Positions 1 to 11,709 of a stretch of DNA of 64,000 bases are shown here, one piece after another. Source of the stretch: Fasciola hepatica (Eukaryota; Platyhelminthes; Trematoda; Plagiorchiida; Fasciolidae); contig CANUEZ040000196.1 in assembly GCA_948099385.1 (NCBI GenBank), positions 4,571,001 to 4,635,000 of the forward strand, read 5' to 3'. Position 1 is the first letter of the stretch, and each line of letters starts with the position of its first letter. The position numbers and the translations under genes are program-made. Below the pieces are notes generated by a model that was not told where the DNA came from, did not search any database, and saw only the letters and a list, made by a program, of their open reading frames with translations.

Positions 1-367
1 GAGTGGGCTCTGTCCATGTGCAATGCTCATGATTCCCTTAGCGGATCAAACAGCTGTACAGTGCTTCCATAATTTTCAATGGTCAGTTCAGTGTCCAAGC
101 TGCATGGAGAATCATATTATACAAATCTACTCTGCTACTGCTCTATTGCATTGTATGAGCAATCTGTGTGGATTGTTCATAAGGGAATGCCTTGGTTTTA
201 CTTAGGCCCATTAAAAGAGAAGCGATGGAACATAGGATTGGATCGGTGTGCGAGAATTTGGTTGTTACCGTTCAAAGCGAAAGCGAAAGCCGAAGCCAAT
301 TTGGGGATTGTGCTATATCATGTAGTGTATATGTTGAACAAAGCGTTGAGACCCATATCGGATAGCC
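1..367 (+). repeat. Partial monomer at left edge
   Basis: The window opens at unit position 57, so the first 56 bases of this monomer are missing. Its 60-codon frame is intact at 23-205. Private changes include GTGTCCAAGC in place of GTGTTCAAGC and CCCATTAAAAGAG in place of CCCATAAATAGAG. Confidence 0.97.
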
Positions 368-786
368 TTGTGGTTTGGGTGTTCGACTGACATTCGTTCT
401 CCCCAACCCTTGTTCGTGTCTCCGAGTGGGCTCTGTCCATGTGCAATGCTCATGATTCCCTTAGCGGATCAAACAGCTGTACAGTGTTTCCATAATTTCC
501 AATGGTCAGTTCAGTGGTCAAGCTGCATGGAGAATCATATTATACAAATCTACTCTGCTACTGCTCTATTGCATTGTATGAGCAATCTGTGTGTATTGTT
601 CATAAGGGAATGCCTTGGTTTTTTAATTAGGCCCATTAAAAGAGAAGTGATGGAACATAGGCATGGTTCGGTGTGCGAGAATTTGGTTGTTACCGTTCAA
701 AGCGAAAGCCGAAGCCAATTTGGGGATTGTGCTATATCATGTAGTGTATATGTTGAACAAAGCGTTGAGACCCATATCGGATAGCA
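368..786 (+). repeat. Monomer of 419 bp, micro-repeat contracted
   Basis: This is the shortest complete monomer and one of the most divergent. It gains two bases at the stop of the 60-codon frame (GGTTTTTTAATTAGG) and loses one six-base copy in the GAAAGC tract near 700-717, a net change of -4. It also has GGCATGGTTCGG in place of GGATTGGATCGG, and GTGGTCAAGC. The two-base gain removes the usual stop, so the frame runs on to 784 (138 codons from the TTG, about 112 from the ATG). I read this as a chance fusion. Confidence 0.95.
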
Positions 787-3700
787 TTTTGGATTGCGTG
801 TTCGACTGACATTCGTTCACCCCAACCCTTGTTCGTGTCTCCGAGTGGGCTCTGTCCATGTGCAATGCTCATGATTCCCTTAGCGGATCAAAAAGCTGTA
901 CAGTGCTTCCATAATTTTCAATGGTCAGTTCAGTGTTCAAGCTGCATGGAGAATCATATTATACAAGTCTACTCTGCTACTGCTCTATTGCATTGTATGA
1001 GCAATCTGTGTGGATTGTTCAGAAGGGAATGCCTTGGTTTTACTTAGGCCCATAAAAAGAGAAGTGATGGAACATAGGATTGGATCGGTGTGCGAGAATT
1101 TGGTTGTTACCGTTCAAAGCGAAAGCGAAAGCCGAAGCCAATTTGGGGATTGTGCTATATCATGTATTGTATATGTTGATCAAAGCGTTGAGACCCATAT
1201 GGGATAGCCTTGTGGTTTGGGTGTTCGACTGACAATCGTTCGCCCCAACCCTTGTTCGTGTCTCCGAGTGGGCTCTGTCCATGTGCAATGCTCATGATTC
1301 CCATAGCGGATCAAACAGCTGTACAGTGTTTCCATAATTTTCAATGGTCAGTTCAGTGTTCAAGCTGCATGGAGAATCATATTATACAAATCTACTCTGC
1401 TACTGCTCTATTGCATTGTATGAGCAATCTGTGTGGATTGTTCATAAGGGAATGCCTTGGTTTTACTTAGGCCCATAAATAGAGAGGTGATGGAACATAG
1501 GATTGGAGCGGTGTGCGAGAATTTGGTTGTTACCGTTCAAAGCGAAAGCGAAAGCCGAAGCAAATTTGGGGATTGTGCTATATCATGTAGTGTATATGTT
1601 GAACAAAGCGTTGAGACCCATATCGGATAGCCTTGTGATTTGGGTGTTCGACTGACAATCGTTCACCTCAACTGTTGTTCGTGTCTCCGAGTGGGCTCTG
1701 TCCATGTGCAATGCTCATGATTCCCATAGCGGATCAAACAGCTGTACAGTGTTTCCATAATTTTCAATGGTCAGTTCAGTGTTCAAGCTGCATGGAGAAT
1801 CATATTATACAAATCTACTCTGCTACTGCTCTATTGCATTGTATGAGCAATCTGTGTGGATTGTTCATAAGGGAATGCCTTGGTTTTACTTAGGCCCATA
1901 AATAGAGAAGTGATGGAACATAGGATTGGATCGGTGTGCGAGAATTTGGTTAATACCGTTCAAAGCGAAAGCGAAAGCCGAAGCCGATTTGGGGATTGTG
2001 CTATATCATGTAGTGTATATGTTGAACAAAGCGTTGAGACCCATATGGGATAGCCTTGTGGTTTGGGTGTTCGACTGACATTCGTTCACCCCAACCCTTG
2101 TTCGTGTCTCCGAGTGGGCTCTGTCCATGTGCAATGCTCATGATTCCCTTAGCGGATCAAACAGCTGTACAGTGCTTCCATAATTTTCAATGGTCAGTTC
2201 AGTGTTCAAGCTGCATGGAGAATCATATTATACAAATCTACTCTGCTACTGCTCTATTGCATTGTATGAGCAATCTGTGTGGATTGTTCATAAGGGAATG
2301 CCTTGGTTTTACCTAGGCACATAAATAGAGAGGTGATGGAACATAGGATTGGATCGGTGTGCGAGAATTTGGTTGTTACCGTTCAAAGCGAAAGCGAAAG
2401 CCGAAGCCAATTTGGGGATTGTGCTATATCAAGTAGTGTATATGTTGAACAAAGCGTTGAGACCGATATCGGATAGCCTTGTGGTTTGAGTGTTCGACTG
2501 ACATTCGTTCACCCCAACCCTTGTTCGTGTCTCCGAGTGGGCTCTGTCCATGTGCAATGCTCATGATTCGCTTAGCGGATCAAAAAGCTGTACAGTGTTT
2601 CCATAATTTTCAATGGTCAGTTCAGTGTTCAAGCTGCATGGAGAATCATATTATACAAATCTACTCTGCTACTGCTCTATTGCATTGTATGAGCAATCTG
2701 TGTGGATTGTTCATAATGGAATGCCTTGGTTTTACTTAGGCCCATAAATAGAGAAGTGATGGAACATAGGATTGGATCGGTGTGCGAGAATTTGGTTGTT
2801 ACCATTCAAAGCGAAAGCGAAAGCCGAAGGCGATTTGGGGATTGTGCTATATCATGTAGTGTATATGTTGAACAAAGCGTTGAGACCCATATCGGATAGC
2901 CTTGTGGTTTGGGTGTTCGACTGACATTCGTTCACCCCAACCCTTGTTCGTGTCTCCGAGTGGGTTCTGTCCATGTGCAATGCTCATGATTCCCTTAGCG
3001 GATCAAACAGCTGTACAGTGCTTCCATAATTTTCAATGGTCAGTTCAGTTTTCAAGCTGCATGGAGAATCATATTATACAAATCTACTCTGCTACTGCTC
3101 TATTGCATTGTATGAGTATTTTGTGTGGATTGTTCATAAGGGAATGCCTTGGTTTTATTTAGGCCCATAAATAGAGAGGTGATGGAACATAGGATTGGAT
3201 CGGTGTGCGAGAATTTGGTTGTTACCGTTCAAAGCGAAAGCGAAAGCCAAAGCCAATTTGGGGATTGTGCTATATCATTTATTGTATACGTTGAACAAAG
3301 CGTTGAGACAAATATCGAATAGCCTTGTGGTTTGGGTGTTCGACTGACATTCGTTCACCCCAACCCTTGTTCGTGTCTCCGAGTGGGCTCTGTCCATGTG
3401 CAATGCTCATGATTCCCTTAGCGGATCAAACAGCTGTACAGTGCTTCCATAATTTTCAATGGTCAGTTCAGTGTTCAAGCTGCATGGAGAATCATATTAT
3501 ACAAATCTACTCTGCTACTGCTCTATTGCATCGTATGAGCAATCTACGTGGATTGTTCATAAGGGAATGCCTTGGTTTTACTTAGGCCCATAAATAGAGA
3601 AGTGATGGAACATAGGATTGGATCGGTGTGCGAGAATTTGGTTGTTACCGTTCAAAGCGAAAGCGAAAGCCGAAGGCGATTTGGGGATTGTGCTATATCA

Positions 3701-4170
3701 TGTAGTGTATATGTTGAACAAAGCGTTGAGACCGATATCGGATAGCCTTGTGGTTTGGGTGTTCGACTGACATTCGTTCACCCCAACCCTTGTTCGTGTC
3801 TCCGAGTGGGTTCTGTCCATGTGCAATGCTCATGATTCCCTTAGCGGATCAAACAGCTGTACAGTGCTTCCATAATTTTCAATGGTCAGTTCAGTGTTCA
3901 AGCTGCATGGAGAATCATATTATACAAATCTACTCTGCTACTGCTCTATTGCATTGTATGAGCAATCTGTGTGGATTGTTCATAAGGGAATGCCTTGGTT
4001 TTACTTAGGCCCATAAATAGAGAAGTGATGGAACATAGGATTGGATCGGTGTGCGAGAATTTGGTTGTTACCGTTCAAAGCGAAAGCGAAAGCCGAAGCC
4101 AATTTGGGGATTGTGCTATATCATGTAGTGTATATGTTGAACAAAGCGTTGAGACCCATATGGGATAGCC
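787..4170 (+). repeat. Eight exact 423-bp monomers
   Basis: Starts are 787, 1210, 1633, 2056, 2479, 2902, 3325 and 3748. The first begins ATTTTGGATTGCG instead of CTTGTGGTTTGGG. The monomers at 787 and 2479 have CAAAAAGCTG for CAAACAGCTG. The one at 2902 has GTTTTCAAGC and TGAGTATTTTG. A linked pair of changes, GAAGGCGATTT for GAAGCCAATTT, is present near 2829 and 3674. Confidence 0.97.
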
Positions 4171-5015
4171 TTGTGTTTTGGGTGTTCGACTGACAATCGT
4201 TCACCCCAACCCTTGTTCGTGTCTCCGAGTGGGCTCTGTCCATGTGCAACGCTCATGATTCCCTTAGCGGATCAAACAGCTTTACAGTGCTTCCATAATT
4301 TTCAATGGTCAGTTCAGTGTTCAAGCTGCATGGAGAATCATATTATACAAATCTACTCTGCTACTGCTCTATTGCATCGTATGAGCAATCTGTGTGGATT
4401 GTTCATAAGGGAATGCCTTGGTTTTACTTAGGCCCATAAATAGAGAAGTGATGGAACATAGGATTGGATCGGTGTGCGAGAATTTGTTGTTACCGTTCAA
4501 AGCGAAAGCGAAAGCCGAAGCCAATTTGGGGATTGTGCTATATCATGTATTGTATATGTTGAACAAAGCGTTGAGACAAATATCGGAAAGCCTTGTGGTT
4601 TGGGTGTTCGACTGACATTCGTTCACCCCAACCCTTGTTCGTGTCTCCGAGTGGGCTCTGTCCATGTGCAATGCTCATGATCCCCTTAGCGGATCAAACA
4701 GCTGTACAGTGCTTCCATAATTTTCAATGGTCAGTTCAGTGTTCAAGCTGCATGGAGAATCATATTATACAAATCTACTCTGCTACTGCTCTATTGCATT
4801 GTATGAGCAATCTGTGTGGATTGTTCATAAGGGAATGCCTTGGTTTTACTTAGGCCCATAAATAGAGAAGTGATGGAACATAGGATTGGATCGCTGTGCG
4901 AGAATTTGGTTGTTACCGTTCAAAGCGAAAGCGAAAGCCGAAGCCAATTTGGGGATTGTGCTATATCATGTAGTGTATATGTTGAACAAAGCGTTGAGAC
5001 CCATATGGGATAGCC
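4171..5015 (+). repeat. Two-monomer block, copy 1 (845 bp)
   Basis: A 422-bp monomer (one G lost in GAATTTGTTG near 4484) is followed by a 423-bp monomer. Rare markers are TTGTGTTTTGGG, GCAACGCTC, AGCTTTACAG, AGACAAATATCGGAAAG and TGATCCCC. All recur in the next 845 bp, so this dimer was tandemly duplicated. The ACG in GCAACGCTC removes the first of the two ATG codons of the small frame. Confidence 0.95.
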
Positions 5016-5860
5016 TTGTGTTTTGGGTGTTCGACTGACAATCGTTCACCCCAACCCTTGTTCGTGTCTCCGAGTGGGCTCTGTCCATGTGCAACGCTCA
5101 TGATTCCCTTAGCGGATCAAACAGCTTTACAGTGCTTCCATAATTTTCAATGGTCAGTTCAGTGTTCAAGCTGCATGGAGAATCATATTATACAAATCTA
5201 CTCTGCTACTGCTCTATTGCATTGTATGAGCAATCTGTGTGGATTGTTCATAAGGGAATGCCTTGGTTTTACTTAGGCCCATAAATAGAGAAGTGATGGA
5301 ACATAGGATTGGATCGGTGTGCGAGAATTTGTTGTTACCGTTCAAAGCGAAAGCGAAAGCCGAAGCCAATTTGGGGATTGTGCTATATCATGTATTGTAT
5401 ATGTTGAACAAAGCGTTGAGACAAATATCGGAAAGCCTTGTGGTTTGGGTGTTCGACTGACATTCGTTCACCCCAACCCTTGTTCGTGTCTCCGAGTGGG
5501 CTCTGTCCATGTGCAATGCTCATGATCCCCTTAGCGGATCAAACAGCTGTACAGTGCTTCCATAATTTTCAATGGTCAGTTCAGTGTTCAAGCTGCATGG
5601 AGAATCATATTATACAAATCTACTCTGCTACTGCTCTATTGCATTGTATGAGCAATCTGTGTGGATTGTTCATAAGGGAATGCCTTGGTTTTACTTAGGC
5701 CCATAAATAGAGAAGTGATGGAACATAGGATTGGATCGGTGTGCGAGAATTTGGTTGTTACCGTTCAAAGCGAAAGCGAAAGCCGAAGCCAATTTGGGGA
5801 TTGTGCTATATCATGTATTGTATATGTTGATCAAAGCGTTGAGACCCATATCGGATAGCC
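5016..5860 (+). repeat. Two-monomer block, copy 2 (845 bp)
   Basis: This repeats the block at 4171-5015, including the same one-base deletion near 5329 and every rare marker listed there. Differences seen are CATTGT for CATCGT in the first monomer, and TCGGTG for TCGCTG and a different final quarter in the second. Few differences imply a recent unequal exchange. Confidence 0.95.
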
Positions 5861-8800
5861 TTGTGGTTTGGGTGTTCGACTGACATTCGTTCTCCCCAAC
5901 CCTTGTTCGTGTCTCAGAGTGGGCTCTGTCCATGTGCAATGCTCATGATTCCCTTAGCGGATCAAACAGCTGTACAGTGCTTCCATAATTTTCAATGGTC
6001 AGTTCAGTGTTCAAGCTGCATGGAGAATCATATTATACAAATCTACTCTGCTACTGCTCTATTGCATCGTATGAGCAATCTGTGTGGATTGTTCATAAGG
6101 GAATGCCTTGGTTTTACTTAGGCCCATAAATAGAGAAGTGATGAAACATAGGATTGGATCGGTGTGCGAGAATTTGGTTGTTACCATACAAAGCGAAAGC
6201 GAAAGCCGAAGCCAATTTGGGGATTGTGCTATATCATGTATTGTATATGTTGATCAAAGCGTTAAGGCCCATATGGGATAGCCTTGTGATTTGGGTGTTC
6301 GACTGACATTCGTTCACCCCAACCCTTGTTCGTGTCTCCGAGTGGGCTCTGTCCATGTGCAATGCTCATGATTCCCTTAGCGGATCAAAGAGCTGTACAG
6401 TGCTTCCATAATTTTCAATGGTCAGTTCAGTGTTCAAGCTGCATGGAGAATCATATTATACAAATCTACTCTGCTACTGCTCTATTGCATCGTATGAGCA
6501 ATCTGTGTGGATTGTTCATAAGGGAATGCCTTGGTTTTACTTAGGCCCATAAATAGAGAAGTGATGGAACATAGGATTGGATCGGTGTGCGAGAATTTGG
6601 TTGTTCCCGTTCAAAGCGAAAGCGAAAGCCGAAGCCAATTTGGGGATTGTGCTATATCATGTATTCTATATGTTGAACAAAGCGTTGAGACCCATATGGG
6701 ATAGCCTTGTGGTTTGGGTGTTCGACTGACATTCGTTCTCCCCAACCCTTGTTCGTGTCTCCGAGTGGGCTCTGTCCATGTGCAATGCTCATGATTCCCT
6801 TAGCGGATCAAACAGCTGTACAGTGTTTCCATAATTTTCAATGGTCAGTTCAGTGTTCAAGCTGCATGGAGAATCATATTATACAAATCTACTCTGCTAC
6901 TGCTCTATTGCATTGTATGAGCAATCTGTGTGGATTGTTCATAAGGGAATGCCTTGGTTTTACTTAGGCCCATAAATAGAGAGGTGATGGAACATAGGAT
7001 TGGATTGGTGTGCGAGAATTTGGTTGTTACCGTTCAAAGCGAAAGCGAAAGCCGAAGCCAATTTGGGGATTGTGCTATATCATGTATTGTATATGTTGAA
7101 CAAAGCGTTGAGACCCATATCGGATAGCCTTGTGGTTTGGGTGTTCGACTGACATTCGTTCACCCCAACCCTTGTTCGTGTCTCCGAGTGGGCTCTGTCC
7201 ATGTGCAATGCTCATGATTCCCTTAGCGGATCAAACAGCTGTACAGTGCTTCCATAATTTTCAATGGTCAGTTCAGTGTTCAAGCTGCATGGAGAATCAT
7301 ATTATACAAATCTACTCTGCTACTGCTCTATTGCATTGTATGAGCAATCTGTGTGGATTGTTCATAAGGGAATGCCTTGGTTTTAATTAGGCCCATAAAT
7401 AGAGAAGTGATGGAACATAGGATTGGATTGGTGTGCGAGAATTTGGTTGTTACCGTTCAAAGCGAAAGCGAAAGCCGAAGCCACTTTGGGGATTGTGCTA
7501 TATCATGTAGTGTATATGTTGAACAAAGCGTTGAGACAAATATCGAATAGCCTTGTGGTTTGGGTGTTCGACTGACATTCGTTCACCCCAACCCTTGTTC
7601 GTGTCTCCGAGTGGGCTCTGTCCATGTGCAATGCTCATGATTCCCTTAGCGGATCAAACAGCTGTACAGTGTTTCCATAATTTTCAATGGTCAGTTCAGT
7701 GTTCAAGCTGCATGGAGAATCATATTATACAAATCTACTCTGCTACTGCTCTATTGCATCGTATGAGCAATCTGTGTGGATTGTTCATAAGGGAATGCCT
7801 TGGTTTTACCTAGGCACATAAATAGAGAGGTGATGGAACATAGGATTGGATCGGTGTGCGAGAATTTGGTTGTTACCGTTCAAAGCGAAAGCGGAAGCCG
7901 AAGCCAATTTGGGGATTGTGCTATATCATGTATTGTATATGTTGAACAAAGCGTTGAGACCCATATGGGATAGCCTTGTGGTTTGGGTGTTCGACTGACA
8001 TTCGTTCACCCCAACCCTTGTTCGTGTCTCCGAGTGGGCTCTGTCCATGTGCAATGCTCATGATTCCCTTAGCGGATCAAACAGCTGTACAGTGCTTCCA
8101 TAATTTTCAATGGTCAGTTCAGTGTTCAAGCTGCATGGAGAATAATATTATACAAATCTACTCTGCTACTGCTCTATTGCATTGTATGAGCAATCTGTGT
8201 GGATTGTTCATAAGGGAATGCCTTGGTTTAACATAGGCCCATAAATAGAGAAGTGATGGAACATAGGATTGGATCGGTGTGCGAGAATTTGGTTGTTACC
8301 GTTCAAAGCGAAAGCGAAAGCCGAAACCAATTTGGGGATTGTGCTATATCATGTAGTGTATATGTTGATCAATGCGTTGAGACCCATATCGGATAGACTT
8401 GTGATTTGGGTGTTCGACTGACATTCGTTCACCCCAACCCTTGTTCGTGTCTCCGAGTGGGCTCTGTCCATGTGCAATGCTCATGATTCCCTTAGCGGAT
8501 CAAACAGCTGTACAGTGCTTCCATAATTTTCAATGGTCAGTTCAGTGTTCAAGCTGCATGGAGAATCATATTATACAAATCTACTCTGCTACTGCTCTAT
8601 TGCATTGTATGAGCAATCTGTGTGGATTGTTCATAAGGGAATGCCTTGGTTTTACTTAGGCCCATTAGTAGAGAAGTGATGGAACATAGGATTGGATCGG
8701 TGTGCGAGAATTTGGTTGTTACCGTTCAAAGCGAAAGCGAAAGCCGAGGCCAATTTGGGGATTGTGCTATATCATTTATTGTATATGTTGAACAAAGCGT

Positions 8801-9244
8801 TGAGACAAATATCGGATAGCCTTGTGGTTTGGGTGTTCGACTGACATTCGTTCTCCCCAACCCTTGTTCGTGTCTCCGAGTGGGCTCTGTCCATGTGCAA
8901 TGCTCATGATTCCCTTAGCGGATCAAACAGCTGTACAGTGCTTCCATAATTTTCAATGGTCAGTTCAGTGTTCAAGCTGCATGGAGAATCATATTATACA
9001 AATCTACTCTGCTACTGCTCTATTGCATTGTATGAGCAATCTGTGTAGAATGTTCATAAGGGAATGCCTTGGTTTTACTTAGGCCCATAAATAGAGAAGT
9101 GATGGAACATAGGATTGGATCGGTGTGCGAGAATTTGGTTGTTACCGTTCAAAGCGAAAGCGAAAGCCGAAGCCAATTTGGGGATTGTGCTATATCATGT
9201 AGTGTATATGTTGATCAAAGCTTTGAGACCCATATCGGATAGCC
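5861..9244 (+). repeat. Eight exact 423-bp monomers
   Basis: Starts are 5861, 6284, 6707, 7130, 7553, 7976, 8399 and 8822. Monomers at 5861, 6284 and 7553 carry GCATCGTATG for GCATTGTATG, which changes Cys to Arg in the small frame. The one at 7976 ends its frame with GGTTTAACATAGG, a variant that reappears near 56 and 58 kb. The one at 8822 has TGTAGAATGTTC. Confidence 0.97.
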
Positions 9245-9666
9245 TTGTGGTTTGGGTGTACACGGACTATCGTTCATCCCAACCCTTGTTCGTGTCTCCG
9301 AGTGGGCTCTGTCCATGTGCAATGCTCATGATTCCCTTAGCGGATCAAACAGCTGTACAGTGCTTCCATAATTTTCAATGGTCAGTTCAGTGTTCAAGCT
9401 GCATGGAGAATCATATTATACAAATCTACTCTGCTACTGCTCTATTGCATTGTATGAGCAATCTGTGTGGATTGTTCATAAGGGAATGCCTTGGTTTTAC
9501 TTAGGCCCATAAATAGAGAAGTGATGGAACATAGGATTGGATCGGTGTGCGAGAATTTGGTTGTTACCGTTCAAAGCGGAAGCGAAAGCCGAAGCCAATT
9601 TGGGGATTGTGCTATATCATTTATTGTATATGTTGAACAAAGCGTTGAGACCCATATCGGATAGCC
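9245..9666 (+). repeat. Monomer of 422 bp with altered head (CGGACTATCG)
   Basis: The head reads TGTACACGGACTATCG where most monomers read TGTTCGACTGACATTCG, one base shorter. The CGGACT(A/G)TCG form also occurs in the monomers at 10512 and 26166. The lost base joins the frame of the preceding monomer's 3' half to the 60-codon frame, giving a chance 129-codon frame at 9115-9504. Confidence 0.95.
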
Positions 9667-10088
9667 TTGTGGTTTTGGTGTTCGACTGACAATCGTTCAC
9701 CCCAACCCTTGTTCGTGTCTCCGAGTGGGCTCTGTCCATGTGCAATGCTCATGATTCCCTTAGCGGATCAAACAGCTGTACAGTGCTTCCATAATTTTCA
9801 ATGGTCAGTTCAGTGTTCAAGCTGCATGGAGAATCATATTATACAAATCTACTCTGCTACTGCTCTATTGCATTGTATGAGCAATCTGTGTGGATTGTTC
9901 ATAAGGGAATGCCTTGGTTCTAATTAGGCCCATGAATGGAGAAGTGATGGAACATAGGATTGGATCGATGTGCGAGAATTTGGTTGTTACCGTTAACACG
10001 AAAGCGAAAGCCGAAGGCGATTTGGGGATTGTGCTATATCATGTATTGTATATGTTGAACAAAGCGTTGAGACCCATATGGGATAGCC
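9667..10088 (+). repeat. Monomer of 422 bp, micro-repeat head altered
   Basis: One base is lost at the start of the micro-repeat (ACCGTTAACACGAAAGCG for ACCGTTCAAAGCGAAAGCG), near 9992. It also has CCCATGAATGGAGAAG and the linked GGCGA haplotype. The 60-codon frame is intact. Confidence 0.94.
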
Positions 10089-10511
10089 TTGTGGTTTGGG
10101 TGTTCGACTGACATTCGTTCACCCCAACCCTTGTTCGTGTCTCCGAGTGGGCTCTGTCCATGTGCAATGCTCATGATTCCCTTAGCGGATCAAACAGCTG
10201 TACAGTGCTTCCATAATTTTCAATGGTCAGTTCAGTGTTCAAGCTGCATGGAGAATCATATTATACAAATCTACTCTGCTACTGCTCTATTGCATTGTAT
10301 GAGCAATCTGTGTGGATTGTTCATAAGGGAATGCCTTGGTTTTACTTAGGCCCATAAATAGAGAAGTGATGGAACATAGGATTGGATCTGTGTGCGAGAA
10401 TTTGGTTGTTACCGTTCAAAGCGGAAGCGAAAGCCGAAGCCAATTTGGGGATTGTGCTATATCATGTAGTGTATATGTTGATCAAAGCGTTCAGACCCAT
10501 ATCGGATAGCC
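10089..10511 (+). repeat. Monomer of 423 bp
   Basis: It is near consensus, with AAGCGGAAGCG in the micro-repeat and GGATCTGTGTG for GGATCGGTGTG. Its 3' half is open in a frame that runs into the next monomer as far as 10771, because that monomer has a one-base deletion. Confidence 0.95.
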
Positions 10512-10933
10512 TTGTGGTTTGGGTGTTCGACGGACTGTCGTTCATCCCAACCCTTGTTCGTGTCTCCGAGTGGGTTCTGTCCATGTGCAATGCTCATGAT
10601 TCCCTTAGCGGATCAAACAGCTGTACAGTGCTTCCCAATTTTCAATGGTCAGTTCAGTGTTCAAGCTGCATGGAGAATCATATTATACAAATCTACTCTG
10701 CTACTGCTCTATTGCATTGTATGAGCAATCTGTGTGGATTGTTCATAAGGGAATGCCTTGGTTTTACTTAGGCCCATAAATAGAGAGGTGATGGAACATA
10801 GGATTGGATCGGTGTGCGAGAATTTGGTTGTTACCGTTCAAAGCGAAAGCGAAAGCCGAAGCCAATTTGGGGATTGTGCTATATCATGTAGTGTATATGT
10901 TGAACAAAGCGTTCAGACCCATATCGGATAGCC
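10512..10933 (+). repeat. Monomer of 422 bp, frameshift inside small frame
   Basis: It has the CGGACTGTCG head variant and a one-base deletion, CTTCCCAATTTTC for CTTCCATAATTTTC, near 10634. The same deletion is found 45 kb away in the monomers at 55773 and 58310. It breaks the 60-codon frame after about 15 codons. Confidence 0.95.
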
Positions 10934-11435
10934 TTGTGGTTTGGGTGTTCGACTGACATTCGTTCACCCCAACCCTTGTTCGTGTCTCCGAGTGGGCTCT
11001 GTCCATGTGCAATGCTCATGATTCCGTTAGCGGATCAAACAGCTGTACAGTGCTTCCATAATTTTCAATGGTCAGTTCAGTGTTCAAGCTGCATGGAGAA
11101 TCATATTATACAAATCTACTCTGCTACTGCTCTATTGCATTGTATGAGCAATCTGTGTGGATTGTTCATAAGGGAATGCCTTGGTTTTACTTAGGCCCAT
11201 AAATAGAGAAGTGATGGAACATAGGATTGGATCGGTGTGCGAGAATTTGGTTGTTACCGTTCAAAGCGAAAGCGAAAGCCGAAGCCAATTTGGGGATTGT
11301 GCTATATCATGTAGTGTATATGTTGAACAAAGCGTTGAGACCCATATCGGATAGCCTTGTGGTTTGGGTGTTCGACTGACATTCGTTCACCCCAACCCTT
11401 GTTCGTGTCTCCGAGTGGGCTCTGTCCATGTGCAA

Positions 11436-11600
11436 TGCTCATGATTCCCTTAGCGGATCAAACAGCTGTACAGTGCTTCCATAATTTTCAATGGTCAGTT
11501 CAGTGTTCAAGCTGCATGGAGAATCATATTATACAAATCTACTCTGCTACTGCTCTATTGCATTGTATGAGCAATCTGTGTGGATTGTTCATAAGGGAAT
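11436..11600. other. Interlocked short inverted repeats within the monomer
   Basis: TGCTCAT (11436-11442) is the reverse complement of ATGAGCA (11567-11573). ATTCCCTTA (11444-11452) is the reverse complement of TAAGGGAAT (11592-11600). The order is a, b, a', b', so the pairs are interlocked as in a pseudoknot and cannot both form as nested hairpins. Arms this short could be chance. In five monomers between 44 and 50 kb both left arms are replaced together. Confidence 0.4.
11466..11473. other. Palindrome CTGTACAG
   Basis: This is a perfect 8-bp palindrome, overlapped on its left by CAGCTG (an E-box core). It is kept in most monomers. Exceptions include CTTTACAG at 4171 and 5016, CTGTAAAA at 37164 and 38433, and CTGTACAA at 27435, 31242, 35049 and 36318. 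A protein-binding role is speculative. Confidence 0.45.
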
Positions 11601-11616
11601 GCCTTGGTTTTACTTA

Positions 11617-11629
11617 GGCCCATAAATAG
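11617..11629 (+). promoter_or_regulatory. GGCCCATAAATAG motif (TATA-like, speculative)
   Basis: CATAAATA is one base from a TATA-box consensus, and GGCCCA followed by three A/T bases resembles a known plant promoter element. The motif follows the stop of the small frame in most monomers; CATGAATAG and CATTAATAG variants occur. No downstream transcription unit is defined and the lineage is unknown, so this is only a candidate for satellite transcription. Confidence 0.12.
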
Positions 11630-11684
11630 AGAAGTGATGGAACATAGGATTGGATCGGTGTGCAAGAATTTGGTTGTTACCGTT

Positions 11685-11709
11685 CAAAGCGAAAGCGAAA
11701 GCCGAAGCC
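11685..11709 (+). repeat. GAAAGC micro-repeat inside the monomer
   Basis: CAAAGC is followed by GAAAGC, GAAAGC and a degenerate CGAAGCC: a purine-rich six-base tandem of about four copies. It is length-stable, with one six-base contraction (monomer at 368) and one-base losses at its left edge (9667, 13897). Point variants include GGAAGC, CCAACGC and GATAGC, and they cluster by array region. Confidence 0.85.

Larger units (their letters stand above)
11435..11617 (+). other. Recurrent 60-codon ATG frame, probably not a gene
   Basis: This is the reference copy of a frame present in almost every monomer. It would encode 60 residues starting MLMIPLADQTAVQC, with six cysteines (14, 24, 27, 44, 49, 56), and stops at TAG. 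A longer reading from the TTG at unit position 1 gives 86 codons but needs a non-ATG start. I recognise no domain. Against coding: 9 of 18 off-length monomers have indels inside it, two monomers have TAA stops, Cys24 becomes Phe or Trp and Cys44 becomes Arg in many copies, and common variants are mostly amino-acid changing. Persistence is explained by homogenisation of one sequence. A transcribed small protein cannot be excluded from sequence alone. Confidence 0.3.

Noticed and set aside
11370..11380. Pol III B box (GTTCGACTG) suggesting a SINE or tRNA origin
   Set aside because: Only the GTTCGA core fits, the final C positions do not, and no A box lies at a suitable distance upstream. No tRNA-like fold was found.
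11369..11385. CENP-B box
   Set aside because: GTTCGACTGACATTCGT matches the left half of the motif (TTCG, then A at the right place) but lacks the CGGG half; no better match was seen on either strand.
11393..11404. Telomere-like CCCCAACCC
   Set aside because: A single short C-rich stretch per 423 bp, not tandem, and not a telomere repeat.
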